The notes beneath the pieces are model-generated. The model saw nothing but the letters and a program-made list of their open reading frames with translations, was not told the origin of the DNA and made no database searches. From Apostichopus japonicus (Eukaryota; Echinodermata; Holothuroidea; Aspidochirotida; Stichopodidae): DNA of 64,000 bases. The position numbers and the translations under genes are program-made. The stretch covers positions 16,775,001 through 16,839,000 of the forward strand of contig NC_092566.1 in NCBI RefSeq assembly GCF_037975245.1. Reading direction: 5' to 3'. Of this stretch, positions 24,153 through 37,700 are shown in pieces (position 1 is the stretch's first letter; every line of letters starts with the position of its first letter).

Positions 24153-24375
24153 ACAACAATGCAGTAGCTTAGTAACAAACTAACAGTAGGCCTTACGGAC
24201 ATTTGGCTATTTGAGTCACAACTTACAGTACAGATCAATGTAGTGTCGTTAAACATTTGATGAACATTATTTATACTGTATGCCATTTAGGTTTAATAAC
24301 TTGTAATATAGGTGTACAGGGATAAGACTGGATAACATTAATATCAATCCCACACATCTACCAAGACAATTAAGT

Positions 24376-24393
24376 ACTATGCTGCTGCTGCTG
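24376..24393. repeat. (GCT)n microsatellite
   Basis: About five GCT/TGC units next to the second LINE remnant. Confidence 0.7.
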
Positions 24394-24410
24394 CTGTTTT
24401 GCCATAGTCC

Positions 24411-24707
24411 TCATAGAACCGTCGGCATTCTCTTGTTTGCCTTTGCTCTTGCCACGGCCATTCCTCCATCTGTCCACTTCTTGATGTTATCGATCCATCC
24501 TGTTTTCCTACGTCCTGGCCTGGCCTTCCCTTCTACTTCTCCTTCTACTGTCATCTGAATTAGGCTATCTGATCGGCGCTTCCAATGTCCATACATGGAC
24601 AGCTTCCTCTTCCTTAACTGGACAAGTACTATACATATGCAAAACTCTTTGATTTTGAAGAGAAAGGCCTGACCTTTTAACTCTTTTTCTTTTATACCAG
24701 AATCCAC
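24411..24707 (-). pseudogene. C-terminal LINE ORF2 remnant
   Basis: About 98 residues in the minus direction contain KLSMYGHWKRR, then a basic GKARPGRRKTGWIDNIKKW motif. This matches the common retrotransposon C-terminal pattern 'hxxxGHhxR ... GRPRKTWhDxIKEW'. There is no upstream RT domain in frame, so it is a dead fragment. It may belong to the same element as 23850-24152 or to a different family. Confidence 0.68.
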
Positions 24708-24836
24708 AATTTTTGTATCGCACTCTTGTATTAAATATGTACCATATGATTAATGCTGAGCATCAAGATCCTCAATTTTTATCCAAAATTTCTTACTTAT
24801 CATTTCAGATTTGATGAAGTGCGCGATGTAAGAAAA

Positions 24837-27800
24837 ATGACCGGTTTGAAGAGTACAGGTGTAGCAGTTGGTAAAGTTGTTTTAGTGGCAATTGGTGTGC
24901 TGTATGGTGTAGCAATTTTAATCAACTCCTTACATGGTTGGCCACAAAGTGACCCAGATCAGAGTAGATTTTGCAAGCAGTTAAGACCGTCAAGAGTTCT
25001 GAGTCTAAACTACACCCTGTGGGATCAGTGTTCCATGTTGAAATGGGTCCCCCTCTTTATCCGGGCAAAATGGCTTCATGATAATGCTGACCCTTCTTTA
25101 AAGGTGAGAATAAGATGAGTTTTACAGGCAAAATGTAATATTTATTAAAGAAGACAAAAGGAAGAGTGTTGTAATTTAATTTTAATGAATGCTGACCCTT
25201 AAAGGCATTGAAGACTTGCCCCAAACCCTGTGCGGCCATCTGTAAAAGTTAACTTTCTGTTGCTTGCAAGTAACGTTTTGTTCGTGTCGCTACAAAATGC
25301 AGACAGTAATGAAACGTGATACCTTAATTGTTATCTTTAGCTGGACCTGACATGTCCATCGTTGTATCGTTTGTAAACTGTGCTGTGGGTATGGACCGCA
25401 GCTGTATGTACTGACTGTACACTAGTGTCTAATTACCAACGGTAGCAAGCCGTGTGTGTATTTTCTGGGATCGAAGGTGGTGTTAAACACTTCTGTTACA
25501 CCTCTTCGGAACTAGGTCAAATTACCGGCATTAGACGTTTTTTTTGCGCGAGTCTTCACACCCTTTAACAGATTCAGATTTTAAATAGGACTTAACCAAA
25601 CAACATGAAATATATTTACTGTATATATATATATATTGCTACATTTTATACTGTACAAAGTTTAAACTTGAGAAATGTCACATAGTCACAAAACTCAAAT
25701 TAAAAGGTTGTAAAAGGCGCAGCTGAGTTGAATGGAACAAATTACATCTTTCAACAAATTTTAATGCAATGAAGAGTTGCTATGTTGGCTTTCATAAGAT
25801 GTGGAATTAGAATTAATTATTTATTTCTCTCATTCACATCTATTTACCCATGTATTACCCATGTAATATAATATTATTCTTCTGTTATTTTCCTGTAGAA
25901 TATTCCATTTGGAGAGAATGGCTTGACAATGGATATCTGGCTTCCTAAGAGCAAAGATCACCCACAGCAGATGCCTGTAGTGTTTTTCATCCATGGCGGT
26001 GGTTGGGGATCGGGTTCTAAGGAGATATATGCAAAGTTAGGTCAAGAACTAGCTAACAACCTAACATCCACTGTAGTAATTCCAGATTATCGTATATATC
26101 CCAAGGTAATTGGATTTTTTTTTTTTAAATTTTAACTGCAGTATCAGTAACTGTAAATGTCTGTTTTGGTTTGATATTGTCTGTGCATTCTGAGTACATG
26201 TAATTATTGCAGTACAGTTTTAATTTGTATTAAATTCACTTGATTTTTGTTAATGTTTTTTTTTTCAACTGTAGTATCAGTTACTGTAAATGTCTGTTAT
26301 GGTTTGATATTGTCTGTGCATTCTGAGCATATGTAATTATTGCACTACCGTTTTAATTTGAATTTAAATTCACTTCATGATTTTTGTTGTTGCTTTTTTT
26401 CAACTGTAGTATCAGTAACTGTAAATGTCTGTTTTGGTTTGATATTGTCTGTGCATTAATCTGAGTATATGTAATTATTGCACTACAATTTTAATTAGTA
26501 TTTAAATTCACTTGATTTTTGTTAATGCTTTTTTTCAACTGTAGTATCAGTAGTATATACTGTAAATGTCTGTTTTGGTTTGATGTTGTCTGTGATTTCT
26601 GAACTACTGCACTACAGTTTAAATATGTACCTATAAATACACTTGCTTTTTTTTCTTTTTTTTTCAGGGAACTATGCAAGATATGGTAACCGATATTTCT
26701 GATGCACTTCTTGAGTTTCGGAAGTTAAGCAATACCTCACACTTTTCTGGCGATACTAGTAAAGTAATTCTCATGGGACATTCTGCTGGGGCCCATCTTA
26801 GTGCCTTAGCAGCGATCCATCTTGCTGCTAAAGACTGTAATTCACCACAACAAGAACCTGTATTCTTGAAGAATAGTGACGGTAACGATCAAGATACAGA
26901 ACAAGACCAGATCAGATATCACAAATCAGGAGAGGAAAATATTGTCACTGATCCGAAAGGAAACGTTGACTCTGAAGAATGTGAGGGAGAAAAGTGCACG
27001 AGTAACACGGGGCATCATGCTCGAGAAACGGAAGAACACCTAGTCCCTAACTCCGAGCGAGAGGAAAATCCTGCCGAGACGATGGTTGACTTAGTTCTGT
27101 ATGTCAAGGGTGTCATTGGAATAAGTGGTGTGTACCACCTCATGGATTATTACCATCACGAGTCAACGAGAGGAATGGAAGACATCTCACTGATGTGGAG
27201 AGCGGCGGAGGGATTGCAGAACTTTGAGAAATATTCACCAGTTTCTATCGTTCCGAGTCTAAATGACAGTCAGATCAAAAGGTTTGTTCAATTTGATTTT
27301 GCATTTTAATAAATCTTATTTGGTAACATTTGCTTTTTAAGTTCAATATGTTAGGTACGTAGACATCCTGTGAAGGTGTTTTTTCTCAACCCATTAAAGG
27401 GTGTGAAGACTCGCGCAAAAAGAAACATCTAATGCCGGTAATCTGACTTAGTTTTGAATGAGGTGTAACAGAAGTGTTAGACACCACCATCGATCCCAGG
27501 AAATACACACACATCTTGCTACCGTCGGTAATTAAACACTAGTGTACAGTCAGTACATATAGCTGCGGTCAATACCCACAGCACAGTGTGCAAATGATAC
27601 AGCGATGGACATCTCAGGTCCAGCTAAAGATAACAAGGTATCATGTTTCATTTTGTAGCGACACGAACAAAACGTCACTAGTAAGCAACGGAAAGTTAAC
27701 TTTTTCAGATGGCCGCACGCGGTTTGGGCGAGTCTTCAATGCCTTTTAAGTTCATATCATAACATGCCAATAATATTTGAAGTATTTAAATGCACAGAAA

Positions 27801-28745
27801 AATGGTCACAAAAGTACTTATATCCAACTAATTTCAGCTTCAAATTAATTCGAAATTAATGGGCAGACAATTTTTTTGAGAAAATATTGCTCATGCTTGC
27901 ATTTGGAATTTTTTGGCCAATTTCTGGATATAGACACAACCTCTGCAATATCTTTAAGATTAATCATTGAAAATACAAGCCCGTAAAATGAAGCTATTTG
28001 AGAATCCAGACAATTATCATATTTTCTTTTTTGAGGTAGGGTCTAAAATCTTTTTCGTAAGGTCTAATTTTGATAGTACAGAAGACAAGAGTTGATTATC
28101 ATACAATGTTCAATGTTACAAGACCAGTAACTGATCTGAGTCAAGTGAGAAGTATTTATCAATTTGTCTGTCACTTGGCAAACTGTCATTGAACATATCT
28201 ATAAATCTTGTAATTCTGAAAAAGAGTTTGTGACGTACTTTAATAGTCAGCAAATTGATGGCAATAAAATTGAAGGAATTTGAATTACAATCGATATCTT
28301 TATCAAACATCACATATATCCAATGATAACATTGAAACTTGATATAATTCTACTGCTGTTTTGTGAGGTCATCACAGTGCAACAGATTGTATCCACTTAA
28401 AAATTAGCATTTTCTGCATGGTCCTTTGCAATTTCAACACTCCAAGCTGTTCAGGAATCAAGATTTCTGAATTGTCTGACATCTTTGCTTGGTTTTTACC
28501 CTAGAATCCCACCACACATGCTAATCCATGGTATGAAGGACACTATGGCACCCTTTTCATCTGCTTCCAAATTTGCGGAAACATTGTCAGGAGTAGGAGT
28601 ACCTGTCACCTTCAAACTGCTTCCCGAGGGTGGTCATTTAGACCTGGCCGTGGGTATGATGGAACCAGATCGAAAATGGTACAGTGAAATGATGAGTATG
28701 GTGATGGAAGGAGCAATGTCTTTCTTAAAGGATGGCAATACTTGA
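24837..28745 (+). CDS. Alpha/beta hydrolase, isoprenylcysteine methylesterase (ICME)-like
   Basis: Four coding exons: 24837-25103, 25899-26105, 26668-27281 and 28505-28745, 442 residues. The start is the first ATG after an AG acceptor at 24807-24808; an upstream 5' UTR exon is likely. Domain order: a hydrophobic segment at about residues 12-29 (likely membrane anchor), HGGGW oxyanion motif (121-125), GHSAGAH nucleophile elbow (Ser197), Asp375 in HGMKD, His407 in GGHLDL. This is a complete Ser-Asp-His set. The pattern resembles plant ICME and animal ICME-like or arylesterase proteins that cleave carboxyl esters; the actual substrate is unknown. Residues about 213-298 are an acidic, low-complexity insert not expected in the family. 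A poly(A) signal AATAAA lies at 28834-28839. Introns 1 and 3 each carry a TTAA MITE, and intron 2 a minisatellite. Confidence 0.87.
25199..25568 (-). mobile_element. TTAA-flanked MITE, copy 3
   Basis: Reverse-oriented member of the 16193-16563 family, with TTAA at 25199-25202 and 25565-25568. In intron 1 of the ICME-like gene. Confidence 0.85.
26120..26620 (+). repeat. Minisatellite, about 130-bp unit, four copies
   Basis: The block CAGTAACTGTAAATGTCTGT recurs near 26143, 26278 (diverged), 26411 and 26550. Each unit is led by a T run and CAACTGTAG or CAACTGCAG, which resembles a 3' splice site, and the units end in CACTTGATTTTTGTTAATG. It occupies intron 2 of the ICME-like gene, just before the true acceptor at 26666-26667. 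Confidence 0.88.
27394..27749 (+). mobile_element. TTAA-flanked MITE, copy 4
   Basis: Same family as 16193-16563, with TTAA at 27394-27397 and 27746-27749. In intron 3 of the ICME-like gene, about 110 bp after the exon 3 donor. Confidence 0.85.
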
Positions 28746-31267
28746 GTAATCTTAGTAATAGGAGAATATAAAGTATATATATTGTTATTGAACTTATATT
28801 TATTATTTGATTTTTTTTAGCCTTGAAGGTAAGAATAAACAATGACCAGAAAAAGACAGGAACAATTGTTTAAACAATTCATTAAGGTCTCGCAGTGTGT
28901 GTTTTCCAAATTTAAACTTTCGTCCTTTACAGCTTACTGCCCTAATAGCTCAGTAAAAATAACACCATTCTATGCAATTATCATATTAATATTCATTATT
29001 TTTATTGAGTTATCTGTCGTTAAACATTTTGAGCTGAATAAAATTTGCCAGATTTTTTAATGAGTCCGTAGATTCTACGAACTTCATTCAAAATTTGAAA
29101 GCCTCACCCAACATATCATGCGACATTCAAATCTCTGTTTTTTTTACGACCATTAGGCCTATCTTACTTTCTCTTTTGAGGCTAGCCTATGTTTAGGTAG
29201 GTCTCTTGGATAGTATCTTTCTTTTGGTCTTACCGACATAGCTTGCAAAATTGTGATATTTCCTTCCATTGCAATGAATAACAGGTGTTTTCAAACGATT
29301 CCTCGGTGGAATTGGGTATACAAAAAGTGGACGATACGAGTATATGTATAGGTTACATTTGTGTAATGAGCATGCTGATATGGGCAGTCGCAGTGATTTT
29401 GCAGTAAATCGTTTGAGCCATGAGGACGACAGAAAATAAATTTCCCTTCGATTGCGATGTCCAGCTTTTCTCCATTTAACCCACATGGTCAGAGTGCAGT
29501 TATATTGTTCTGTCGTGTTGGTTTTTAGGTTCTAACTTCAATTGGAATTATCACTTTTTAGCATTCAAATTGTAGATTTTGTAGTCAATCTGTTTTATCG
29601 CTTCACCAGTACTTTTAATAGTTTTTTTATCTCATATTCCTGTATATTTCTGTAGATGGTATGTATTTATTTACTGTTTTTTCTATTTAATGTTTTATGG
29701 CATTATATTTTCTAGATTGTCTGTAAAGCGCACAGATGCATTGTGCGTAGTGCGCTATATAAGATTTTATTTACATTACATTACATTTAGAATAAGTAAC
29801 ATTGAATCTGCTCAGGAAGTTTGTTTTCTGAAATTCTTCAGCAAACAGGTATTGAGACTTTAACCACTGTTATGTGACCATTACTTAATTCATAAAATGG
29901 CTCTCTATAACCTTAAAGGTGCTTTACCTTGTATATATAGATGGTGTACTGTAGATGTAGCAAATTCTCATCATACAAACTGACACTGAAGAAGCAATTT
30001 CAGACCCACGTTTCTCAGAACCATGTTTCTCAGAACCAGTGCAAAATGGTTATGTTGAAAGTATATAGGCAACAGCATCAAAGAGCATTAAAGAAATAAT
30101 TCCCTTGAAATGAATCAGTCTGCTTAAAATGAATACATATACACTATTGACAACAATATTTCTAAAAATTATATCTGTTTACCTTTACCTAGAATGTATG
30201 TCTACTTAGGGTTTATTTAGTAACAACAGCGTGTAACATCTACTAGTAGACCATATCAAGGTGTATTCTAATAAAATTTTAAATGCCAAAACAATTTCTC
30301 ATTTCATTTATTGTTGGTTCAGTGGCATACCCCAAGGGAGGGTGCATGCTCCCTTATATCCCCATTTCCATTCGGTCGTGGAGTAATGTCCAATCAAGAG
30401 ATTTTTTCTATTTCATGGTGGAAGAATTGGACAAATTTCATAAAGGTTCATTCCCTACTTTAATCAGTCTGGGGAGGGGGTAAGGGGAACTCCTATTTTC
30501 TACTGGTTGATAATGACGGTAGAAAACAAAAAATGTGATAAACACATCAGCTGAGAGGTACAATATTTTTTTATTTTTCAATATTCGTCCATTGATTAAG
30601 TTATTATTTAATTAATAAGTCCATGCAGGTACACTTTGATTAAAAGTATCACCAAAGATGTTTCAAATGGAATTGATTCTGCTGCAAGAATTGATGTAAA
30701 ATGTTGGCTTATTTGAACGTCAAAATTATAAAGTTAATAAAGGAGCACCATTTACCCAATACATAACTTTATTCAAATTTTTCATTTTTTGATAAGACTG
30801 CCAAACTTTGGTGAGAAATGCCTAGCATCCTAATACCTATTGCGTAAATTTCAAATCACAACAAATGATTCTTTCACAGTTTATGAGAATCATTAATCAA
30901 ATGTAGAAGCCTGATGGAGCTTGAAGATGACATATCCTGAGTCTAAATCATGCAAGCAGGAAGTACCAGATTGGTCTTTACCTATTCTTTCATTTTAGTT
31001 GACCTTACCATTCAATATTTTCAACTGATGATTCATGCAAATGAAGAAATGTTTTCAAAAATAGTCTGACATTCATCTTGTTTACAGTACTTGGATCATA
31101 CTGTATATCCAAAATCAGCTGTTTCACAATTCTGGAATACAAATTTGCAAAATATTTTAATCACAATTGATCAAGGATTACAAATATGTAGGAAAAACAT
31201 GAAAAGAAGTAATGGGAGGATGCAAATTTATATCCCTCTGGATATGAAGTCAAATACTGTATTTATT
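28746..31267. other. Intergenic between the convergent hydrolase and METAP1 genes
   Basis: The two genes converge here. Contents I can name: the hydrolase 3' UTR with AATAAA, a retroposon tail near 29724-29790 and a possible hAT-type end near 30319. The short ORFs show no recognisable family. Confidence 0.4.
29724..29790 (+). repeat. Retroposon tail ending in TTACA repeats
   Basis: GTAAAGCGCACAGATG, then GTGCGCTATATAAGATTT, then ATTTACATTACATTACAT. This is the same kind of 'GCGCTATATAA' terminus as the SINEs in this window. Confidence 0.55.
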
Positions 31268-31520
31268 TTTATTTTTTTTTACTTAGGGTGTAGGGCCAGG
31301 CATTTACAAGCTTTAGAACAGCTTTGTGGTTTGTTTTTGTTTTTTGCTCAGGGTGCACGTCCAGGCATTTACAATATTTGAACAGCTTTACAAGTAGGTT
31401 TTTTTGGCTCAAGGTGCACGTCCAGGCATTGCAAATTTTCGTAACAGCTTTGTGGGTTATTGTTTTTGTTGCTTAGGGTGCACGGCCGGGTGTTTACAAT
31501 TCTCATAACAGCTTTGTGTT
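31268..31520 (+). repeat. Tandem repeat, about 62-bp unit, four copies
   Basis: Each unit reads T run, GCTTAGGGTGCACG(T/G)CC, GGCATTTACAA, then AACAGCTTTGTGG. It lies 230-480 bp past the METAP1 stop codon, so it may be in that gene's 3' UTR on the opposite strand. Confidence 0.85.
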
Positions 31521-31746
31521 CAGTTCTCTTGTCCACTCCTATGAAGAGCACATCTTCTTTGATGTTCCTAACGATCGATCCATCGTTCGACTCAATAAGA
31601 ATGCCTTGTCATACATGCGTGAAGAAGACAGTTTCTTCGATACTGTTTACTAAATGTTGCCATGGTTGCGTCATCGAGACCTCCCATCGGAAAAATCTCT
31701 CACGATCTGGCACAAAGGGACGGAACGAGTCTTCCTCGTTGTAAGA

Positions 31747-34700
31747 TCATGCCTGCTGCCCTCCTTTTCCTTCTAGTTTCTGCAGCTGGTCTAAGAAGTG
31801 TGGTCTGCCATCTTTGTCTCTACGTGCGGTAAGAATTTCACAGCCGGTCTCGGTTACGACTATAGTGTGCTCAAACTGTGCGGAACGTTTCCCGTCTATG
31901 GTGACGGCCGTCCAATCGTCGGGCCAGAGATTATCTTGCCATTTACCTGTGTTTCGAGGGAAGGGATATCTTCTTTCAATTCTAACGATTGACTGGTATC
32001 ATAATAATCATAGATAAATTTTTTTTCTGTATCACAATAGCATACATGCAGCATGACGTTACAACCCCAATTGCAACCCTCAGATTGTTATACCTTGCGC
32101 GTGTGTGATTTTTTATGCTAAGAAGAAAACGTGAAGACAATTATCCTTCTGAAGAAGGTATGAATATTGATACAAGTTGTTGCAGCAGCGAGAGGATTTT
32201 TGGAAGCTGAGTATTGAAGTTCACTTCCTATGTGCTCGCTTGGTTCAACAAGGAGAATACACAATGATCCCCCCACCACAATGATTATTTGGTTGCAGTG
32301 GTCTTTTCAGGGAATTCAAACCAAGCATTCCGGAAGCATTTGTTAATTTCGATGTCACTAAATAAATAACTTCAACATAATTTTAGTACCAGCTACGTTT
32401 AAAACCTCTCGAGAAAAAGCTTTGACCTCCAACTGTAAATCGTTAATCCGACAAGGTTCTTGTATTTCACTTGGTAAACTTGATTATACCACCTGCTACT
32501 ACTGCAGTAACATCTATCAAAGTGCAAAGTTCATCTTACAAGGGTAGATAAACTTACACCAATTACCACTGAAACTAGATCAAAGTCCACTCACCCATGT
32601 TAATCATTGGTTCTATCGTAAACGCATGGCCGGCTTTCATAACTCCTATTGCTTTATTTTCTGAAAGAAGTAATAGAATAAAAGCCGTCATGGAACAAAG
32701 TACGAAACACTACCGTGGTAAACGCAAATGCTACATTTCTTTTAATCTCAAGTACCTGACTGAGACTTACTTTGACCAACCAAGGCAATCTCTTTTCACA
32801 TAAATGTCACTTTTTTGAAGTATTTCCTTCACCATGAATTTCAGAAAAGTAAAAAGCATGAACCGAAAAAACTTGATTGCAAATAAAATATTGACAGGGT
32901 TCTGGAATCACCACTACTGCAATCAATTATCTGAATTTAGTTTTGTCTTGAAATGACTAAATTGATATTAAAACAACTGTTGCCTGTTTTTGTTTTCTGT
33001 TGAACGGGCATGCAGGTTGTACAGGTTAAGAGTAAAACGGTTCTATAAAACCCTCACTTTATGTCGAATCTTTAAATTAAAATCTGTCTCTATAAGACTG
33101 CTGCTGAGCTTATGACACAACTGGTCCGACATCATTACAAATAATATGTAGAACCAGCAGGAGGACAGCCTGTCATTATAGAGCTACTTAACAGTAAGTA
33201 ACATATTATATAACACATATATAGCTACTTAAGATTAACATTATATAACATATTGTATATAGCTAATAAACATTATATAACATACTATATAACATATAAT
33301 ATATAACTACTTAACATTATATAACATATTACATATAGCTACTTAAAATTATATAACATATTATATATAGCTACGTTACATTACATATAACATTATATAT
33401 AGCTACTTAACATTATAAAACATATAATATATAGCTAATTAACATTATATAACATATTATATATACCTACTTAACGTCATATAACATATAGCTACTTAAC
33501 ATTATATATCACATTATATAGCTACTTAACATTATATCACATATTATATATAGATAGATAGATAACATTTATAAAGCCCAGCTTCTATTAGCCACAACAA
33601 CACAGACTTGCACAGATGGGTTAGAACACAAACAAAATATATATAGCTACTTAAATTATTTAACATATGATATAACATTATATATAGCTACATAACATTA
33701 TATAACATATTATATATAGCTACTTAACATCATATAACATTTTATATAAAATATTAAATATATCTACTTAACATAATATAACTACTGTCCAAACAAATAA
33801 AGTCTGATTCAAACTATTAAGTGCAAGGTTCATACTTTGTCAACATTTATCCTGCTAGTCACTCATCTCATCATCAAAACGTCCTACGACAAAGACGAAC
33901 CCTTCGATCCCATAAGAGACAACTTAGGCCATCATCAGAATAGGGATTTAAAGTAGAATGCATAGTCATATTTTCATGACTCTAAGGTAGAGTTTGAAAC
34001 TTACTTGAATAGTGCGGAATACTAGGAGTAGTGTGGAAGAGTCTGTGAATGCCATGGCCGCAGTATGTCCGGACCACGGAGAAACCATGTGCCTGGACGT
34101 GCTTCTGAATCGCATTACCCACCTCTCTGTACCGTACACCTGGTTTGACTGAAAAAAAGGGCAGTTAGAAGTGTGTTTAATACAATTTATAAATCAAACT
34201 TAACATGGAAGTCTTTGTAGCCACAGTAACTACTATGGCAGAAATATTTTGAGGGGGTGGGGGGAGGGGGGGAACATTGCAGTCCTCTTCTTCCGCAGAA
34301 ACTCTATACGGATGTAGCAATTACTTTGTTAGGGACCACGGTACTAACCAAAACAAGAAAGTGCAGTGACTGTCTCAAAATGGCTAGTTGCTTTCGCCAG
34401 ACACACTTCTTTTCTTTAATGTCAGTTTGCCCACACCTTCTATGCTCACCTCCCCTCCCCCACTTCATTCTTATTATCACCACCCATATCCCTGATCATG
34501 TATTGCACCCAACTTAATTCCTTGATTTCATTGGAATCTGCTTCTGATGGAATGAACATTGTTAAACTGCATTTCAAACTACGACACAGTGTGCTGTTTG
34601 TACCAATGCATGTTATCAACTAGTTTCTACCCCTGGTTTCAATATTTTTTATGCAAAACAACATTTTTTACCTCATGCAGCTTGATTGTAAATTGTTTTA

Positions 34701-37700
34701 CCATCTTTCAAAAAACATAAAGCTTTGAGTAATGATTGTCGGCTAAAAATTCTGACAAAGGTTGACTAAAATAATACTCATAGTCAAACGACTGAAAGCC
34801 CACATACTCTAAAACAGAGAGTTACTCAAACCACCTTAAGTACTGTACTATAGGCTCATCTTAGACAGAATTACTTTCTCTGTAAAAACCTGTCATGTTT
34901 TTATATTTCAAGCTTTGACCAGCCAGTGAACCATCTTCACAAAAAGTGCTTAATCATGGCAATGAAATGAATGAACATATCAAATGGGATTCCCAAACTA
35001 ACTTCTTACCCATGTTGATGGCTTCCTTCAAACATTCGTAAGTCGCCTGAACCAGCTCTTTACTCTTGTCGTCCACTTTACCCACAAAGAAGGTCTCATT
35101 AAGATCACCATGGTAACCATTGTAGTATACAGTTATGTCGACTGGTAAAATTGAAAAAAAAAACAGAAAAATGAAGCTTTAATTCGGCATTGAACGTATG
35201 AAAGTACACTAGATATATACTGACCAAAATAAGACTCGATGTTTGAAAAGAAAATCTACTCAACGACTTCACCAAACAAGAAGTAAGCTGTTCCTTTCCA
35301 CAAAGATGAAAATGGTACATAACTGAATAATTATCAAACTAGCACTGTTAGGGAGAGAGAGAGTGAGGTGGTTGCGACTAGAGTGGTTGGTGGTTGCGAC
35401 TAGAGTGGTTGGTGCTTTATTTGCCGAGGAACAAGAGTGAGAGAGCTGCCTATTACATCAGCTGCGAGATCTATCGTCATTGGTTCTACTATATGAACAT
35501 GATGGGCCTCGTGATGAAAATGTGTGACAAAATTCAGTTTAAGTCCCAATGATTTGTCCATAATTACCCATATGATAGGGTGATATGATAGTGCTGATAG
35601 TAGGCTGATAATACATGAAATTGACTGGGGCATCGTGATGAAAATGTGCTACAAAATTAAGTCCCACTGATTTGTCCATATTTACACATATGATAGGGTG
35701 ATATGATAGTAGGCTGATATATGAACATGTGAGGGGCATCGTGATGCGAATGTGCTACAAAATTAAGTCCCATTGATTTGTCCATAATTACCCATATGAT
35801 AGGGCGGTATGATAAAAGCTTTATAGAGAGTTTAGATTCACAGTGACTACGTATGATTGCGCAGTCAAAAATCATTGGAAGAAACATCTTTAGACAGACT
35901 ACTTACTGTAGAAACAAGCCTTCATAACTACATGCTTTAGTTTATAGTGATGAACTATTCAAATATTTAGTCCTGTGTGCAATTCTATATGAACACAGCT
36001 GCATTATAATCGCTGTGGGAACATTCCTGTTGTCGGCTTAATAGTACTTTCATTATATTACCTTTCTTGCTGAACAAATATATATATATATATATATACA
36101 TATACTATGATAGTGAGCGAGTCTACGCTAGGAAACTGTTGACATGCATCAGAAATATGCCTATATGACGACGTGCTGATAACATCACAATATTAGTATA
36201 AGCTATATGTTATACCGGTCAATCAATAGTACAATGTTACATGAGTATACATACATATGACTCGGTGTGGACAGTATGTCAATGATTGTGTGGGTCTCAA
36301 GGTTATTCCTACCGTTAACGATGTCTCCTTCTACTAGTTTCCTCTTGTCTGGTATACCGTGACATATGACTTCATTGACTGACCTGTGAACATTAATAGA
36401 TGATATACAAATTAACAAAAATAACAAATTAAATTATGGAAATTAACATAATTTACACAACAAAACAAAGGAAAAAGAAGAAGACGCTTTTAAGGGATGA
36501 TTGAACTTATAATGATTTTGACTTTCAAAAGTGTTGAAGAAACTTCAAAACCAGGCACTATAAATCCAGCATATATTTCTTTACAAATTTTCTATTTGTG
36601 CAGAAATGACCCTTTTTAATAAAACTGCAATGGCTTATTGATAAAAGTGGCTGGATTTAGTCTAGCACACAAATCCACTGGTTCAGCTATTTTCAGTTTA
36701 ATTTGTTCATCATGAATTAAATATTGTTTAGGAGAACTGTTGTTGGATCACTTGGATGTCAGCCATCGGTACATTATTCTTGTGTATATCAAGTTTGAAT
36801 TCTTGTTTATATCGAGTTTAACAGAAAACTTTTGTTGCACTTGTTAATAAATTTTGGACAATTTTATTAAACAAATAACAACAAGTCCAGACAGAGGAGG
36901 TGATCTCACTATCTTTTTAGCATTAAAGGAGCACTCCAGACATTAGCCTATATTTTAATGGTTAACTTTATAATTTTAAGGCATTCTGAAATACCAACAT
37001 CAACACTGTCTGGCTAAAGTCATTCTTTATTGTTTAAAGACAAAGGTTGTCACTGAATCTCAAGATCACAAAAACTGCCCACCCTGCCACTTTTGAATAC
37101 ACAGCTTTTCTAGAGCAACAGTCTTTGCTATTATGTGTACTGTCAGGTATGGCCAAGCAAATTCCAAGTAATGGTGCCAAGATCTGGTTGAAGCATAGAG
37201 AATTCATATATTGTGTTGGAATTAAATTTACACAACATCATAGGCAGCACATGCTATTTTTAAAATTCATAAATGCTTATGAATGTCTTGGGAAGTCTTA
37301 CCATCTGAACAATAGTTCGCCAGGCTTTTAGAATGATTTTTTTATGTTCGAACAGACTGCAACCTTGTTTGTCATTTTATGAAGGCGACATCCACTTACG
37401 TGCAACAGGATTTGGGAAACCCTCTGTAGTTGAGGGGCGAAGGATAGCATTTCCTCTCTATGCATGCCTGGTGGACGGCTTCATCTATCTCATCCGTGGT
37501 GATGCCTGGTTTGATCATTGATGCAGCAACATCTAAAACTTCCCTACCATACTGAAAGAGGTAAAAAAAAGGTCCTATAAATGAACTTCAAATCATATAC
37601 CGTAAGACAGCATAAAAACCCCAAAAATGACATATTCCATTGATAAAGTGCACTTAATTTGTCAGTGCACCTAGACACCGTAAAAAAAGGAATTAGGCAG

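Noticed and set aside
30319-30485. A complete hAT-like element
   Set aside because: Only a CAGTGGCATACCCC-type left end is visible; no right end or target duplication was found.
33183-33780. CRISPR-like or regulatory array
   Set aside because: Units are imperfect, AT-rich and contiguous without spacers, and the host is a eukaryote; it is a minisatellite.
35400-35887. Three similar short proteins on the minus strand
   Set aside because: They are in-phase reads of a tandem repeat of about 110 bp inside a METAP1 intron.
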